NCBI RefSeq assembly: GCF_004307015.1
Contig: NZ_SIJL01000004.1
Location: 119,969-183,968, forward strand
Origin: Thermus thermamylovorans
GTDB lineage: Bacteria; Deinococcota; Deinococci; Deinococcales; Thermaceae
Direction of reading: 5' to 3'
Length of the DNA: 64,000 bases
The notes under the pieces are model-generated. The model made no database searches and was not told where the DNA came from. It saw only the letters and a list, made by a program, of their open reading frames with translations. How positions within the stretch are numbered: position 1 is the first letter of the stretch; the number at the start of each line of letters is the position of its first letter. Shown piece by piece: positions 12,020 through 20,010 of the stretch. A program made the translations under genes and the position numbers.

Positions 12020-13978
12020 CTACTGCGCCTCGCGGACGCTTTTGAACGGCCGGTAAGGCCTGCCGTTCTCCTCGTAGAAGCCGAACTTGGTGAAGTACTC
12101 CACCCAAAGAAGACGCAAAGCCTGGAGCATGTGGCCCAAGGTGGTCAGGAGGAGGATGAAGAGATGCAAAAGCGCGGCCACCAGGAAGCCCAAAAGGGCC
12201 CAGAAAACCCCCCCCTGGCCCAGGTTCCAGCCCACGTCAGTGAACAGTCCCACCATGATGGCCTTGGCCACCCCCACCGCGTAAAGACGGGCAAAGGAAA
12301 CCACGTGCCCCGCCTGGGTGGGAAGCTCGGGGAGCATCAAAACCTGGCGGCTTAAAACCATCCCCGCCAGGAAGAGGCCCAAGCCAGCGTACACCAAGGG
12401 CATAAGCCCGGCCACGGAAACCCCGAAGAGGATGTTCCACAGGAGGACCAGCAGGGCCACCACCCCTCCGGCGTAGCCCAAAGCCTCCCAGAAGTGTCCG
12501 AGGTGGCGGTGGCGAAGGGCCAGCCGCATACGCACCACGAAGCCCCAAAGGACCAAGGCCCCCCCCATGACCAAGGTGAAGCCCAAGAGGAGGGCGAAGG
12601 TATTGGCGATATCCGTACGGTCCACCAGGGGGAAGGGCAAGAGCCCCGGTTTGTCCTTGGTGCCGAAGAGGTGGAGGTGCTTGCCCAAGGTGCCGAAGAA
12701 CTTGCCGTAGACGAAACCGAAGACCAAGCTCCAGAAGACCATGAACCAGAGGATCTGCAAAAGGCCAGCGAGCGCCTTGGGGGGAAGGCGCAGGGCAAAG
12801 AGATCGATACGCAGGGTCTCCCCCCGGCGCACATACCCCCCAAGCCAAAGGCCCAGGAGGGCGAAGAGGAGGGCGTGGCCGATGTCCCCCATGATGAAAC
12901 CGAACCAGAAGGGAAAGAGGACGGCCACGAAAGGGGTGGGGTCCAGGGTACCGTACTTGGGGAGGTTGAGGGCCGCCACCAGGAACTCGTAGGGCTTGGC
13001 CCAGGGGGGGTTGTCCAGGACCACGGGGACGTGGTCCGCCTCATGGTGCTCGTCCACGGGCTCGAAGGCGTAGACCACGGTGTCCTTATGCCGGGCGAGG
13101 GCCTCTTCCACTCTGGATTTGGCCCTCACCGGCACGTACCCCAAGAGGGCGAAGCCAAAGCGCCCCGAGGCCAGCTCTTCCAGAGCCCTGAGGCGGACCA
13201 CCTCGTCCTTGGCCCGGGTCCAGAGGCTCCTCAAGGTGGAGGCAACGTCCCCCGCTAGACGGAAGAGGGCCTGGCGCACCTCGGAAAGCTCCTTAGGGGC
13301 GGCCTCCGCCCGCTTCCTCAACCTCCTGACCGCCTCCGAAAGGGGAACCTCCCCCAAGGGGCCGGGTAGGCGCAGCTCCGCCACCCCTGCCCGGGAAAGG
13401 GCAGCCTTGGCCCCCTCCAGGTCGCCGCGGTGGACCACCAGCAAGGCGACCAGCCCCTTGGCGTAGGCCTCAGCGGCCAGGAGGAAGCGGTCCTCCAAGG
13501 TCTTCTGGAGAAGCCCCTCCACCAAGGGCAGCTCCTTGGCCGTGAGCACGAAGGGCACCACCCGGAAAAAGGGGCTCCGGTCCAGCCCCTGGGCCAAGGC
13601 GGCCAGCTTCTCCAGTGGCTCCAGGTAGGCCTGGGCTAGGGAAAGCTCTTCCTCCAGCTCCTGCTTCTGGCGCTGCAGGCCCTCCGCCTGGGCTTGGATG
13701 GGCTTAAGGGCCCGCTCGGCGGCCTCGAGGTCCTCGGGGAAAGGCCTGGTAGCCTCAGGCTCCAGGCCCAGGAGGGTCAGGGTGTGCTCAGCCCCCGCCG
13801 CCACCCCTTCCCACCGCCTTAACTCCTCCCGCTCCTCGGGAGAGAGGCGGTACTCGGCGAGCTCCCTTACCCGGAGGGTCTCCAGGTGGACCACCCCCGC
13901 CCCCTGGAGGCTTTGGAGAAGCTCCCTAGCCCGGCCCTTGGGGCCGGCGAGAACCAGCTTCTCCATGGGGGCGATCAC
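12020..13978 (-). CDS. atpI: V/A-type ATP synthase subunit I (membrane stator, a subunit)
   Basis: 652 residues. A soluble N-terminal half with coiled coil supports the peripheral stalks, and a C-terminal half with about eight membrane helices forms the proton half-channels. The essential arginine lies in SFARLYAVGVA, and the Gln/Arg pair of the following helix in GHMLQALRLLWVEY. GHxxxxxR spacing matches the V-type a subunit. Start ATG overlaps the atpG stop by 4 bp. Confidence 0.95.
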   Translation of the reverse strand: MIAPMEKLVLAGPKGRARELLQSLQGAGVVHLETLRVRELAEYRLSPEEREELRRWEGVAAGAEHTLTLLGLEPEATRPFPEDLEAAERALKPIQAQAEGLQRQKQELEEELSLAQAYLEPLEKLAALAQGLDRSPFFRVVPFVLTAKELPLVEGLLQKTLEDRFLLAAEAYAKGLVALLVVHRGDLEGAKAALSRAGVAELRLPGPLGEVPLSEAVRRLRKRAEAAPKELSEVRQALFRLAGDVASTLRSLWTRAKDEVVRLRALEELASGRFGFALLGYVPVRAKSRVEEALARHKDTVVYAFEPVDEHHEADHVPVVLDNPPWAKPYEFLVAALNLPKYGTLDPTPFVAVLFPFWFGFIMGDIGHALLFALLGLWLGGYVRRGETLRIDLFALRLPPKALAGLLQILWFMVFWSLVFGFVYGKFFGTLGKHLHLFGTKDKPGLLPFPLVDRTDIANTFALLLGFTLVMGGALVLWGFVVRMRLALRHRHLGHFWEALGYAGGVVALLVLLWNILFGVSVAGLMPLVYAGLGLFLAGMVLSRQVLMLPELPTQAGHVVSFARLYAVGVAKAIMVGLFTDVGWNLGQGGVFWALLGFLVAALLHLFILLLTTLGHMLQALRLLWVEYFTKFGFYEENGRPYRPFKSVREAQ

Positions 13979-14289
13979 GGCAGGACCTCCTTGAGCACCA
14001 GGGCCACAGCCTCCTCCAGCCGGGAGGCCGCCCGTTCCCGCAGGGCCTGGGCTTCGGCCTCGGCTTGGGCCCGATAGCGGGCCAGGATGGCCTCGGTCTC
14101 CCGAGCCTCCCTCTTTCGGTACTCGGCCTCCAGGGCCTCGGCCTTGGCCTCGGCCTCCCGCAGGAGGGCTTGGGCCTCCTCCTCCGCCCGGCGCACCAGG
14201 TCCTCCGCTTCCTTTCTGGTGGCCTCCAGGCGGGCCAGGAGCTCCTGCTCCTTCTCCGCTAGACTCTTTATAAGTCCCAGGCCTCCCAT
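13975..14289 (-). CDS. atpG: V/A-type ATP synthase subunit G (peripheral stalk coiled coil)
   Basis: 104 residues from ATG 14289 (MGGLGLIKSLAEKEQ), five bases after GGAGG. Almost the whole chain is an Ala/Glu/Arg heptad coiled coil, as expected for the stalk partner of subunit E. An upstream ATG at 14337 would give 120 residues and may be the start used in some annotations. It has no clear ribosome site and would run close to the promoter, so I keep the shorter form. First gene of the operon. Confidence 0.9.
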   Translation of the reverse strand: MGGLGLIKSLAEKEQELLARLEATRKEAEDLVRRAEEEAQALLREAEAKAEALEAEYRKREARETEAILARYRAQAEAEAQALRERAASRLEEAVALVLKEVLP

Positions 14290-14371
14290 TGCCCCTCCAT
14301 TTCGTGAAAAGATGTGCAAAACGCGCCCGCCGGCCATATTACCGGCCCCTGGGGCCGGCGTCAACCAACCC

Positions 14372-14391
14372 CGCCTAAGTATACTTAGGCG
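14372..14391. promoter_or_regulatory. 20-bp perfect palindrome forming a two-way -10 region
   Basis: CGCCTAAGTATACTTAGGCG is a perfect inverted repeat ending one base before the ATG of the rRNA methyltransferase. It contains TATACT on both strands. On the plus strand the hexamer (14380-14385) is six bases from the ATG, so that mRNA would be leaderless. The symmetry also suggests a dimeric repressor site. Confidence 0.65.
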
Positions 14392-14408
14392 ATGCGCATC
14401 CTCGTCAA
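14378..14408 (-). promoter_or_regulatory. atpG: Putative promoter of the ATP synthase operon
   Basis: Minus-strand TTGACG (14408-14403) and TATACT (14383-14378) are separated by 19 bp. The -35 lies inside the coding start of the divergent methyltransferase gene. The -10 lies in a perfect palindrome that also supplies the -10 of that gene. The predicted leader to ATG 14289 is about 80 nt and contains GC-rich inverted repeats (CCGGCCCC/GGGGCCGG at 14342-14358). Confidence 0.5.
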
Positions 14409-15537
14409 CGAACGCGGCGCCCAAAGGCTCCTTGCCCGACACCTCTGGGTGTTCCGCCGGGATGTCCTTTCCGGGCCGGAAACCCCAGGCCTCTTTCCCG
14501 TCTACTGGGGCAGGCGCTTTTTGGCCCTAGCCCTTTACAACCCCCAAAGCGACCTCAGCGTGCGGGCCTTCCGCTTCCATCCCGCCGCCGACCCGGCAGA
14601 AGCCCTCCTGGAAAACCTGGACCGGGCCCTCCTCCGCCGCAGGGAGGCCCTGGAGCGCGAGCCCCAGGGGGGCTTCCGCCTGGCCCACGCCGAGGGGGAC
14701 CTGCTTCCGGGACTGGTGGTGGACTACTACGCGGGCCACGCGGTGGTCCAGGCCACCGCCCACGCCTGGGAGGACCTTCTCCCCCGGGTGGCGGAAAGGC
14801 TCAAGCCCTACGCGGCGAGCGTCCTGGCCAAGAACGACGCCAAGGTGCGGGGGCTGGAGGGCCTGTCCCTCTACGTGCGTCCCCTTTGGGGCGAGGTGCC
14901 CGAGCGGGTGACGGTGCGGGAAGGCCGGATCCGCTACCTGGTGGACCTCCGGGGAGGCCAGAAGACAGGGGCCTACCTGGACCAGCGGGACAACCGCCTC
15001 CTCATGGAGCGTTTCTCCGGGGAGAGGGCCCTGGACGCCTTCAGCTACGCCGGGGGCTTTGCCTTGCACCTGGCCCTGGGCTTCCGGGAGGTGATCGCCG
15101 TGGACTCCTCCGCCGAGGCCTTAGGGCGCGCGGAGGAGAACGCCAGGCTCAACGGCCTCCCCCTGAGAACCGTAGAGGCCAATGCCTTTGACTTTCTGCG
15201 CTCCTTGGAAAAGGCGGGGGAACGCTTTGATCTCATCGTTCTGGACCCTCCGGCCTTCGCCAAGGGCAAGAAGGACTTGGAGCGAGCCTATAGGGCCTAC
15301 AAGGAGGTGAACCTCCGGGCCCTCAAGCTCCTCAAGGAAGGCGGCATCCTGGCTACGGCCAGCTGCAGCCACCACCTCACGGAGCCCCTTTTCTACCAAA
15401 TGCTGGCCGAGGCCGCGGCGGACGCCCACCGGGCCCTGAGGGTGGTGGAAAAACGGGGCCAGGGATGGGACCACCCCGTCCTCCTCAACCATCCGGAGAC
15501 CCATTACCTGAAGTTCGCCCTGCTGGAAGTCCTTTGA
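14392..15537 (+). CDS. rlmO: 23S rRNA (cytosine-C5) methyltransferase, RlmI/RlmO family
   Basis: 381 residues. An N-terminal PUA-like domain ([21 protein letters not shown]) is followed by a central domain and a class I SAM-methyltransferase domain. The latter has SAM-binding [16 protein letters not shown], motif [15 protein letters not shown], and the catalytic-Cys segment ATASCSHHL. The T. thermophilus protein of this family (RlmO, TTHA1280) makes m5C1942 in 23S rRNA; the symbol is given by family resemblance. Likely translated from a leaderless mRNA (TATACT six bases before ATG). Divergent from the ATP synthase operon. Confidence 0.88.
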   Translation: MRILVNERGAQRLLARHLWVFRRDVLSGPETPGLFPVYWGRRFLALALYNPQSDLSVRAFRFHPAADPAEALLENLDRALLRRREALEREPQGGFRLAHAEGDLLPGLVVDYYAGHAVVQATAHAWEDLLPRVAERLKPYAASVLAKNDAKVRGLEGLSLYVRPLWGEVPERVTVREGRIRYLVDLRGGQKTGAYLDQRDNRLLMERFSGERALDAFSYAGGFALHLALGFREVIAVDSSAEALGRAEENARLNGLPLRTVEANAFDFLRSLEKAGERFDLIVLDPPAFAKGKKDLERAYRAYKEVNLRALKLLKEGGILATASCSHHLTEPLFYQMLAEAAADAHRALRVVEKRGQGWDHPVLLNHPETHYLKFALLEVL

Positions 15538-15850
15538 TCCGGTCCCGCCAGGCCTCCCGTCCAGGCACGGGAAGCGGCAAGCGCTTGCCCTTTCGCAGGC
15601 CAAGGAGTAGGGCACGCCGCCCCCGGAAAAAGGGCCCCGCAGGCCAGAAGGCCACCTCCAACTCCTGCACTCGGCCGGGAAGAGGGCAAGCCGGAATCCC
15701 CGCCCCAGCCACCACCAGGGAAAGAGGAAGAGGGAGGCTGCCCAGGACACCTCCGGAAGCGAGCCCCAGGCCCAGAAGCCCTGCCCCCGCCCAGAAGACC
15801 AGGGGCGCAGGGTGGGAAAAGGCCACCTCCCCTGGGGGCATAGCTCCCAT
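15485..15850 (-). CDS. Hypothetical small membrane protein
   Basis: 121 residues from ATG 15850, or 118 from ATG 15841, which follows GGGAGCT. Two adjacent hydrophobic segments ([18 protein letters not shown] and [15 protein letters not shown]) are followed by a basic soluble tail. I accept it because its codon third positions are strongly G/C like real genes here, and it fills an otherwise empty gap. It overlaps the 3' end of the convergent methyltransferase gene by 53 bp. No family recognised. Low-complexity C-terminal end (AGRTSGNG) is antisense to coding sequence. Confidence 0.6.
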   Translation of the reverse strand: MGAMPPGEVAFSHPAPLVFWAGAGLLGLGLASGGVLGSLPLPLSLVVAGAGIPACPLPGRVQELEVAFWPAGPFFRGRRALLLGLRKGKRLPLPVPGREAWRDRIKGLPAGRTSGNGSPDG

Positions 15851-15866
15851 TCTCCCCCGCCCCGGG

Positions 15867-15872
15867 TAGACT
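15867..15872 (+). promoter_or_regulatory. -10 element for the 15879 gene
   Basis: TAGACT is followed after six bases by the GTG start, giving a predicted leaderless mRNA for the two small genes 15879-16453. No clear -35. Confidence 0.55.
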
Positions 15873-15878
15873 GGAAGG

Positions 15879-16088
15879 GTGGAGAAGGACCTTTTGGAAG
15901 CCCTGGGCCAGCACCTGGTCTGGCGCATCGGCCGGGCGGAGGAGGAGGAGGTCCTGGTGGTGCGTGTGGGCCTAGCCTCGGCCACCCCGCGCTTCCGGGA
16001 GCTGCCCCGGCTTCTGAACATCCCCGACGCCGAGGTGGCCCGTCTGGCGGAGGAGGGGCGCATCCGGGTGGAGTGGGTGGAAGGATGA
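15879..16088 (+). CDS. Hypothetical 69-residue protein
   Basis: Short acidic protein (MEKDLLEALGQHLVWRIGRAEEEE...) with no signal peptide or membrane segment. Helical N-terminus, then a beta-like stretch (EVLVVRVGLA) and an Ala/Glu-rich tail. GTG start directly after a TAGACT -10 box. Its stop overlaps the next ATG (ATGA), so the pair is translationally coupled. No function assigned. Confidence 0.7.
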   Translation: MEKDLLEALGQHLVWRIGRAEEEEVLVVRVGLASATPRFRELPRLLNIPDAEVARLAEEGRIRVEWVEG

Positions 16089-16453
16089 AGGCCCGCCTGC
16101 GCCTCACCCTAAACGGCCACGCCCCCCAAGGCCTGCCCCTGGAGGTCCGCCTGGAGGGTCCGGAGGTCCGGGGCCTCCTGCGGCAGGAAAGCCCCGCCTT
16201 GGGGGAGGTGCGCCTGCCTTTCCGGGCCCGCCTGGAGGGAGAGAGGCTGGTGGCCCTTCCCCTCCCTCCGCCCTGCCTGTGGGTGGAGGGGTGGGCCCGC
16301 CCCACCCGGGAGGGGCTGGAGCTGGAGCTGGAAGTGGCCCTGGTGCTACCCCCGGGGCAAAGCTGGGGGGAGCGGGCCTTCGGCCGCATCCTGGAGGCCC
16401 TGCTCCTCAGGGCCCTCGAGGCCCTTTCCCACCGCAGCCGTTCTCCGGTATAG
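16085..16453 (+). CDS. Hypothetical 122-residue protein
   Basis: ATG at 16085 overlaps the previous stop by 4 bp. Probably beta-rich: alternating hydrophobic strands (KARLRLTLNG, PLEVRLEGPEV, ELELEVALVL) followed by a C-terminal helix (RAFGRILEALLLRALEALS). No catalytic motif seen. The stop overlaps the -10 box of the next gene. Confidence 0.7.
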   Translation: MKARLRLTLNGHAPQGLPLEVRLEGPEVRGLLRQESPALGEVRLPFRARLEGERLVALPLPPPCLWVEGWARPTREGLELELEVALVLPPGQSWGERAFGRILEALLLRALEALSHRSRSPV

Positions 16454-16454
16454 T
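16449..16454 (+). promoter_or_regulatory. -10 element for the UPF0173 hydrolase
   Basis: TATAGT overlaps the stop codon of the preceding gene. A start near 16461 would place the AAAGGAGG ribosome site right at the 5' end, eight bases before ATG 16475. Confidence 0.45.
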
Positions 16455-16474
16455 GCTCCTCAAAGGAGGCGGGT

Positions 16475-17146
16475 ATGCCGGAAGTCCGGTACCTGGGCCA
16501 CTCGGCGGTATGGCTCTCCGACGGTAAGACCCGGCTGGTCATCGACCCCTTTCTCACGGGCAATCCCCTGGCCCCCCTAGGGGTGGGGGAGGTGCAGGCG
16601 GACCTGATCCTGGTCACCCATGCCCACGGGGACCACTTCGGCGACAGCGTGGCCCTCTCCAAAAAGGGCGGGGTGGTGGTCTCCACCTTCGAGATCGCCA
16701 CCTACGCGGAGCGGCATGGGGCCAAGAGCGTGCCCATGAACCTCGGGGGCACCTACCGCTTCCCAGGGGGGTGGCTCAAGTGGTTCCCCGCCTGGCACTC
16801 CTCCAGCTTCCCCGACGGCACCTACGGTGGCATGCCCATGGGGGTGGTGGTGGAGCTCGGGGGCAAGCGCATCTACCACGCCGGGGATACCGCCCTCTTC
16901 GCCGACATGCGCCTCATCGGGGAACTGGGGCTGGACCTGGCCCTTTTGCCCATCGGCGACCACTTCACCATGGGTCCGGAAGACGCCTTGAAGGCCCTGG
17001 AGCTCCTCAGGCCCAAGAGGGTGGTGCCCATCCACTACAACACCTTCCCCCCCATCCAGCAAGACGGGGAGGCCTTCGCGCAAAGGGCCGGGGAGATGGG
17101 GGTAGAGGGCCGGGTTCTGAAGCCGGGGGAGGCGCTGGTCCTTTGA
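16475..17146 (+). CDS. UPF0173-type metal-dependent hydrolase (metallo-beta-lactamase fold)
   Basis: 223 residues. The metal-binding HAHGDHFGD motif at about residue 50 and later conserved His/Asp (HAGDTALFADM, IGDHFTMG, IHYNTF) define the UPF0173 branch of the metallo-beta-lactamase superfamily. Substrate unknown. The whole sequence (MPEVRYLGHSAVWLS start) is typical in length. Strong Shine-Dalgarno AAAGGAGG. Confidence 0.9.
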   Translation: MPEVRYLGHSAVWLSDGKTRLVIDPFLTGNPLAPLGVGEVQADLILVTHAHGDHFGDSVALSKKGGVVVSTFEIATYAERHGAKSVPMNLGGTYRFPGGWLKWFPAWHSSSFPDGTYGGMPMGVVVELGGKRIYHAGDTALFADMRLIGELGLDLALLPIGDHFTMGPEDALKALELLRPKRVVPIHYNTFPPIQQDGEAFAQRAGEMGVEGRVLKPGEALVL

Positions 17147-17271
17147 GAAGGGGCCGGCCCAAACCCTCTAGGGGTGCCGCTGGCCTTGAGGGCGCGCACC
17201 CCGCAGGATAGGGGCATGGACAGGCTCTTGAGGCCAAAGGTGGACAGGCCCTAGGACCCCAGGAGGCCCAG

Positions 17272-18111
17272 GTGGGATTGCAAAGGCTTAAGCGCAAGGA
17301 CTTTCGCCTGCTCATGCTCCTGGGGCTAGGGCAGACCGCCCAGGTCTACCTGGCCGAGGCCCCTTCCGGGCAGAAGGTGGCCCTGAAGCTGCCCCGCAAG
17401 GAGGTGCGCCAGAACCCTGGGCTGGCCGAGCGGTTTGCCCGGGAGGTGTCCCTCTCCCTTTCCCTCCACCACCCCTACCTGGTCCGGGGTCTGGCCGGGG
17501 TTCCCTTTGGCGAGGAAGCCTTCTTGGCCCTGGAGTACATGGAGGGCGGCCCTCTGGAGGAAAGGCTTCTCCGCGGTCCCCTCCCCCGGGAGGAGGCGGT
17601 CAAGGCCCTCCTCCAGGTGGGCGAGGCCCTCCTTTTCCTTCACGACAAGGGATTTATCCACCAGGACGTGAAACCCTCCAACGTCTTCGTGGGAGAAGGG
17701 GTCTATAAGCTGGGGGATCTGGGCACGGCCCGCCCCCTGGGGGACCGGACGGCCGAGTACGCGGGCAGCCCCCACTACCTGGCCCCGGAGCTCTTCCTGG
17801 GAGCCCTGCCGAGCCCCCAGAGCGAAACCTATGCCTTCGGCATCATGGCCTACGAGCTCCTCACGGGGCGGCGCCCCTTCCGGGGAGAAACCCTGGAGGA
17901 ACTGCGGAACGCCCACCTCTTCCTTCCCCCTCCCCCCACAGGGCTGCCCATCCGGCTGGATAAGGCCCTGCGGCGCCTCCTGAGCAGGAACCCTGGGGAA
18001 CGCCTGGACCTGAAGGCCTTCCTGGAGGTCTTGCAGCGCCCCGAGGCCCCCCCCGCCCCGGGGACAACCCCCAAGCCCAGGCCGCGGCGCCTCGGTTTTT
18101 GGAGGAAATGA
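17272..18111 (+). CDS. Cytosolic Hanks-type Ser/Thr protein kinase
   Basis: 279 residues, kinase domain only, with no transmembrane or sensor domain. Visible motifs: glycine loop LGLGQTAQVYLAE, ATP-anchoring Lys in VALKLPRKE, catalytic loop IHQDVKPSNV, metal-binding Asp in GDLGTARPLG, and YLAPEL. The HRD arginine is replaced by Gln, so this is a non-RD kinase. GTG start 5 nt after GGAGG. A weak TTGAGG-17-TAGGGG promoter is possible at 17186-17214. Its stop overlaps the acyl-CoA synthetase start (ATGATGG), so the two are cotranslated. Confidence 0.88.
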   Translation: MGLQRLKRKDFRLLMLLGLGQTAQVYLAEAPSGQKVALKLPRKEVRQNPGLAERFAREVSLSLSLHHPYLVRGLAGVPFGEEAFLALEYMEGGPLEERLLRGPLPREEAVKALLQVGEALLFLHDKGFIHQDVKPSNVFVGEGVYKLGDLGTARPLGDRTAEYAGSPHYLAPELFLGALPSPQSETYAFGIMAYELLTGRRPFRGETLEELRNAHLFLPPPPTGLPIRLDKALRRLLSRNPGERLDLKAFLEVLQRPEAPPAPGTTPKPRPRRLGFWRK

Positions 18112-20006
18112 TGGAGCCCATTTGGTACCCAAACCCGGAGGAGGCCCGGGCCACCTGGCTTTTCCGCTTCATGGAGGCCCTGGGCTTTGAGGATTACGAG
18201 ACCTTCTACCGCTACAGCGTGGAGAAGGCCGAGGACTTCTACCGCCAGTTCTTCGGCCACCTGGGCCTTCCTTGGCGGAAGCCCTACGAAAGGCTGGTGG
18301 AAGGGGATTTCCCCTTCCCCCGCTTCTTCACAGGCGGGCGGCTCAACCTGGTGGAGGCCGCCCTCCTCCACGAACCCACCCGCTTGGCCCTCCTCCACGA
18401 GACCGAGGACGGCCAGGTGCGGACCCTGAGCTACGGGGAGCTCCGGGCCGAGGTGGCCCGGGTGGCCGCGGGGCTAAGGGCCCTGGGGGTAGGGCGGGGC
18501 GACCGGGTGGGGCTTTGGCTCCCCATGGGCCTCGAGGCCGCCGTTCTCCTCCTGGCCACGGCTTGGCTTGGGGCCATCGCCATCCCCATCTTCTCCGGCT
18601 ACGCCGCGGAGGCCGCCAGCGTGCGCCTCAAGGACGCCGGGGCCAGGCTCCTTGCGGTGCAAGACGGCTTCCTGAGGCGGGGCCGACGGGTGGAGCTCCT
18701 CCCCGAGGCCCGGAGGGCCCTGGCCCTCTCGGGCACCCCTGCTCTCCTGGCGGTGCGCCGCCTGGGGCTGCCCCTGGAGGCGGGGGAGGAGGACTACGGG
18801 GCCCTCGCAGGGGAGGCCTTCCCCCCGGAGGAGATGGAGAGCATGGACCCCTTCATGCTCATCTACACCTCGGGCACCACGGGCCGCCCCAAGGGCACGG
18901 TCCACTACCACGCGGGCTTCCCCCTGAAGGCCGCCCTTGACCTGGCCCTCCTCTTCGACCTCCGGGAGGAGGACCGCCTCTTCTGGTTCACCGACCTGGG
19001 CTGGATGATGGGCCCCTGGGCCATCCTGGGGGGGCTCCTCCTGGGGGGGACGGTCTTCCTCTACGACGGGGCCCCGGACCACCCCGGCCCCGAGCGGCTC
19101 TGGCGCATGGTGGAGGCCCACCGGATCACCCACCTGGGGCTCTCCCCCACCCTGGTGCGGGCCCTCATCCCCTTTGGGGAAGAGCCCGTCCGGGCCCATG
19201 ACCTCTCCTCCCTGAGGGTCTTGGGCTCCACCGGGGAGCCCTGGAACCTGGAACCCTACCTCTGGTTCTTCCGGGTGGTGGGGGAGGAAAGGCGGCCCAT
19301 CGTGAACTACTCCGGGGGGACGGAGATCTCCGGGGGCATCCTGGGGAACGTCCTCCTCAGGCCCATCAAGCCCATGGGCTTCAACACCGCCGTCCCCGGG
19401 ATGGCGGCGGCGGTCCTGGACGAAGCGGGAAGGCCCGTGGTGGGCCAGGTGGGGGAGCTGGCGGTGCTCAAGCCTTGGCCGGGGATGACCAAGGGCTTCT
19501 TTGGGGACGAGGCCCGCTACCTGGACGCTTACTTTGCCAAGATCCCTGGGGTCTGGGTCCACGGGGACTTCGCCCTTTTGGACGAGGAAGGCCACTACTT
19601 CATCCTGGGCCGCTCCGACGACACCCTGAAGGTGGCGGGCAAGCGCGTGGGCCCGGCGGAAGTGGAGACCGCAGCCATCTCCCACCCCGCCCTCAAGGAG
19701 TGCGCCGCCATCGGGGTACCCCACCCGGTGAAGGGGGAGGCCATCGTCCTCTTCGCGGTGCCCAAGCCGGGCTTCGCCCCCTCTTTGGCCCTCGCCGAGG
19801 AGGTGGCGGAAAGGGTGGCCGAGGCGCTGGGTAAGCCCCTGAGGCCGGAGCGGGTCCTCTTCGTGCCCGACCTGCCCAAGACCCGCAACGCCAAGGTCAT
19901 GCGCCGGGTGGTGCGGGCGGCCTTCCTGGGCCAGGACCCGGGGGACCTCTCCGCCCTGGAAAACCCCGAGGCGGTGGAGGCCATCCGCCAGGCGGCGGAG
20001 GGCTGA
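18108..20006 (+). CDS. Acetyl-CoA synthetase-like AMP-forming acid-CoA ligase
   Basis: 632 residues from ATG 18108; ATG 18111 has better ribosome-site spacing from GGAGG. N-terminal ACS-type domain (YRYSVEKAEDFYRQFFGHLGLPW), P-loop YTSGTTGRPKGT, and C-terminal GRSDDTLKVAGKRVGPAEVE followed by KTRNAKVMRR holding the catalytic lysine. Activates a carboxylic acid (acetate or a related short acid) to its CoA thioester through an acyl-AMP. The lysine context is NAK rather than the SGK of standard Acs, so substrate is uncertain. Coupled to the kinase upstream. Confidence 0.88.
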   Translation: MMEPIWYPNPEEARATWLFRFMEALGFEDYETFYRYSVEKAEDFYRQFFGHLGLPWRKPYERLVEGDFPFPRFFTGGRLNLVEAALLHEPTRLALLHETEDGQVRTLSYGELRAEVARVAAGLRALGVGRGDRVGLWLPMGLEAAVLLLATAWLGAIAIPIFSGYAAEAASVRLKDAGARLLAVQDGFLRRGRRVELLPEARRALALSGTPALLAVRRLGLPLEAGEEDYGALAGEAFPPEEMESMDPFMLIYTSGTTGRPKGTVHYHAGFPLKAALDLALLFDLREEDRLFWFTDLGWMMGPWAILGGLLLGGTVFLYDGAPDHPGPERLWRMVEAHRITHLGLSPTLVRALIPFGEEPVRAHDLSSLRVLGSTGEPWNLEPYLWFFRVVGEERRPIVNYSGGTEISGGILGNVLLRPIKPMGFNTAVPGMAAAVLDEAGRPVVGQVGELAVLKPWPGMTKGFFGDEARYLDAYFAKIPGVWVHGDFALLDEEGHYFILGRSDDTLKVAGKRVGPAEVETAAISHPALKECAAIGVPHPVKGEAIVLFAVPKPGFAPSLALAEEVAERVAEALGKPLRPERVLFVPDLPKTRNAKVMRRVVRAAFLGQDPGDLSALENPEAVEAIRQAAEG

Positions 20007-20010
20007 ACCC

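Noticed and set aside
13975..14337. Longer 120-residue start for ATP synthase subunit G
   Set aside because: No ribosome site before the ATG at 14337, while ATG 14289 has GGAGG at five bases.
15504..15914. Alternative minus-strand frame in the gap after the methyltransferase
   Set aside because: Its codon third positions lack the G/C bias of real genes; the neighbouring frame (15485-15850) has it and also encodes membrane segments.
17215..17253. Possible 12-codon peptide (MDRLLRPKVDRP) before the kinase
   Set aside because: Too short to support, with no conservation evidence; may be chance between promoter and gene.
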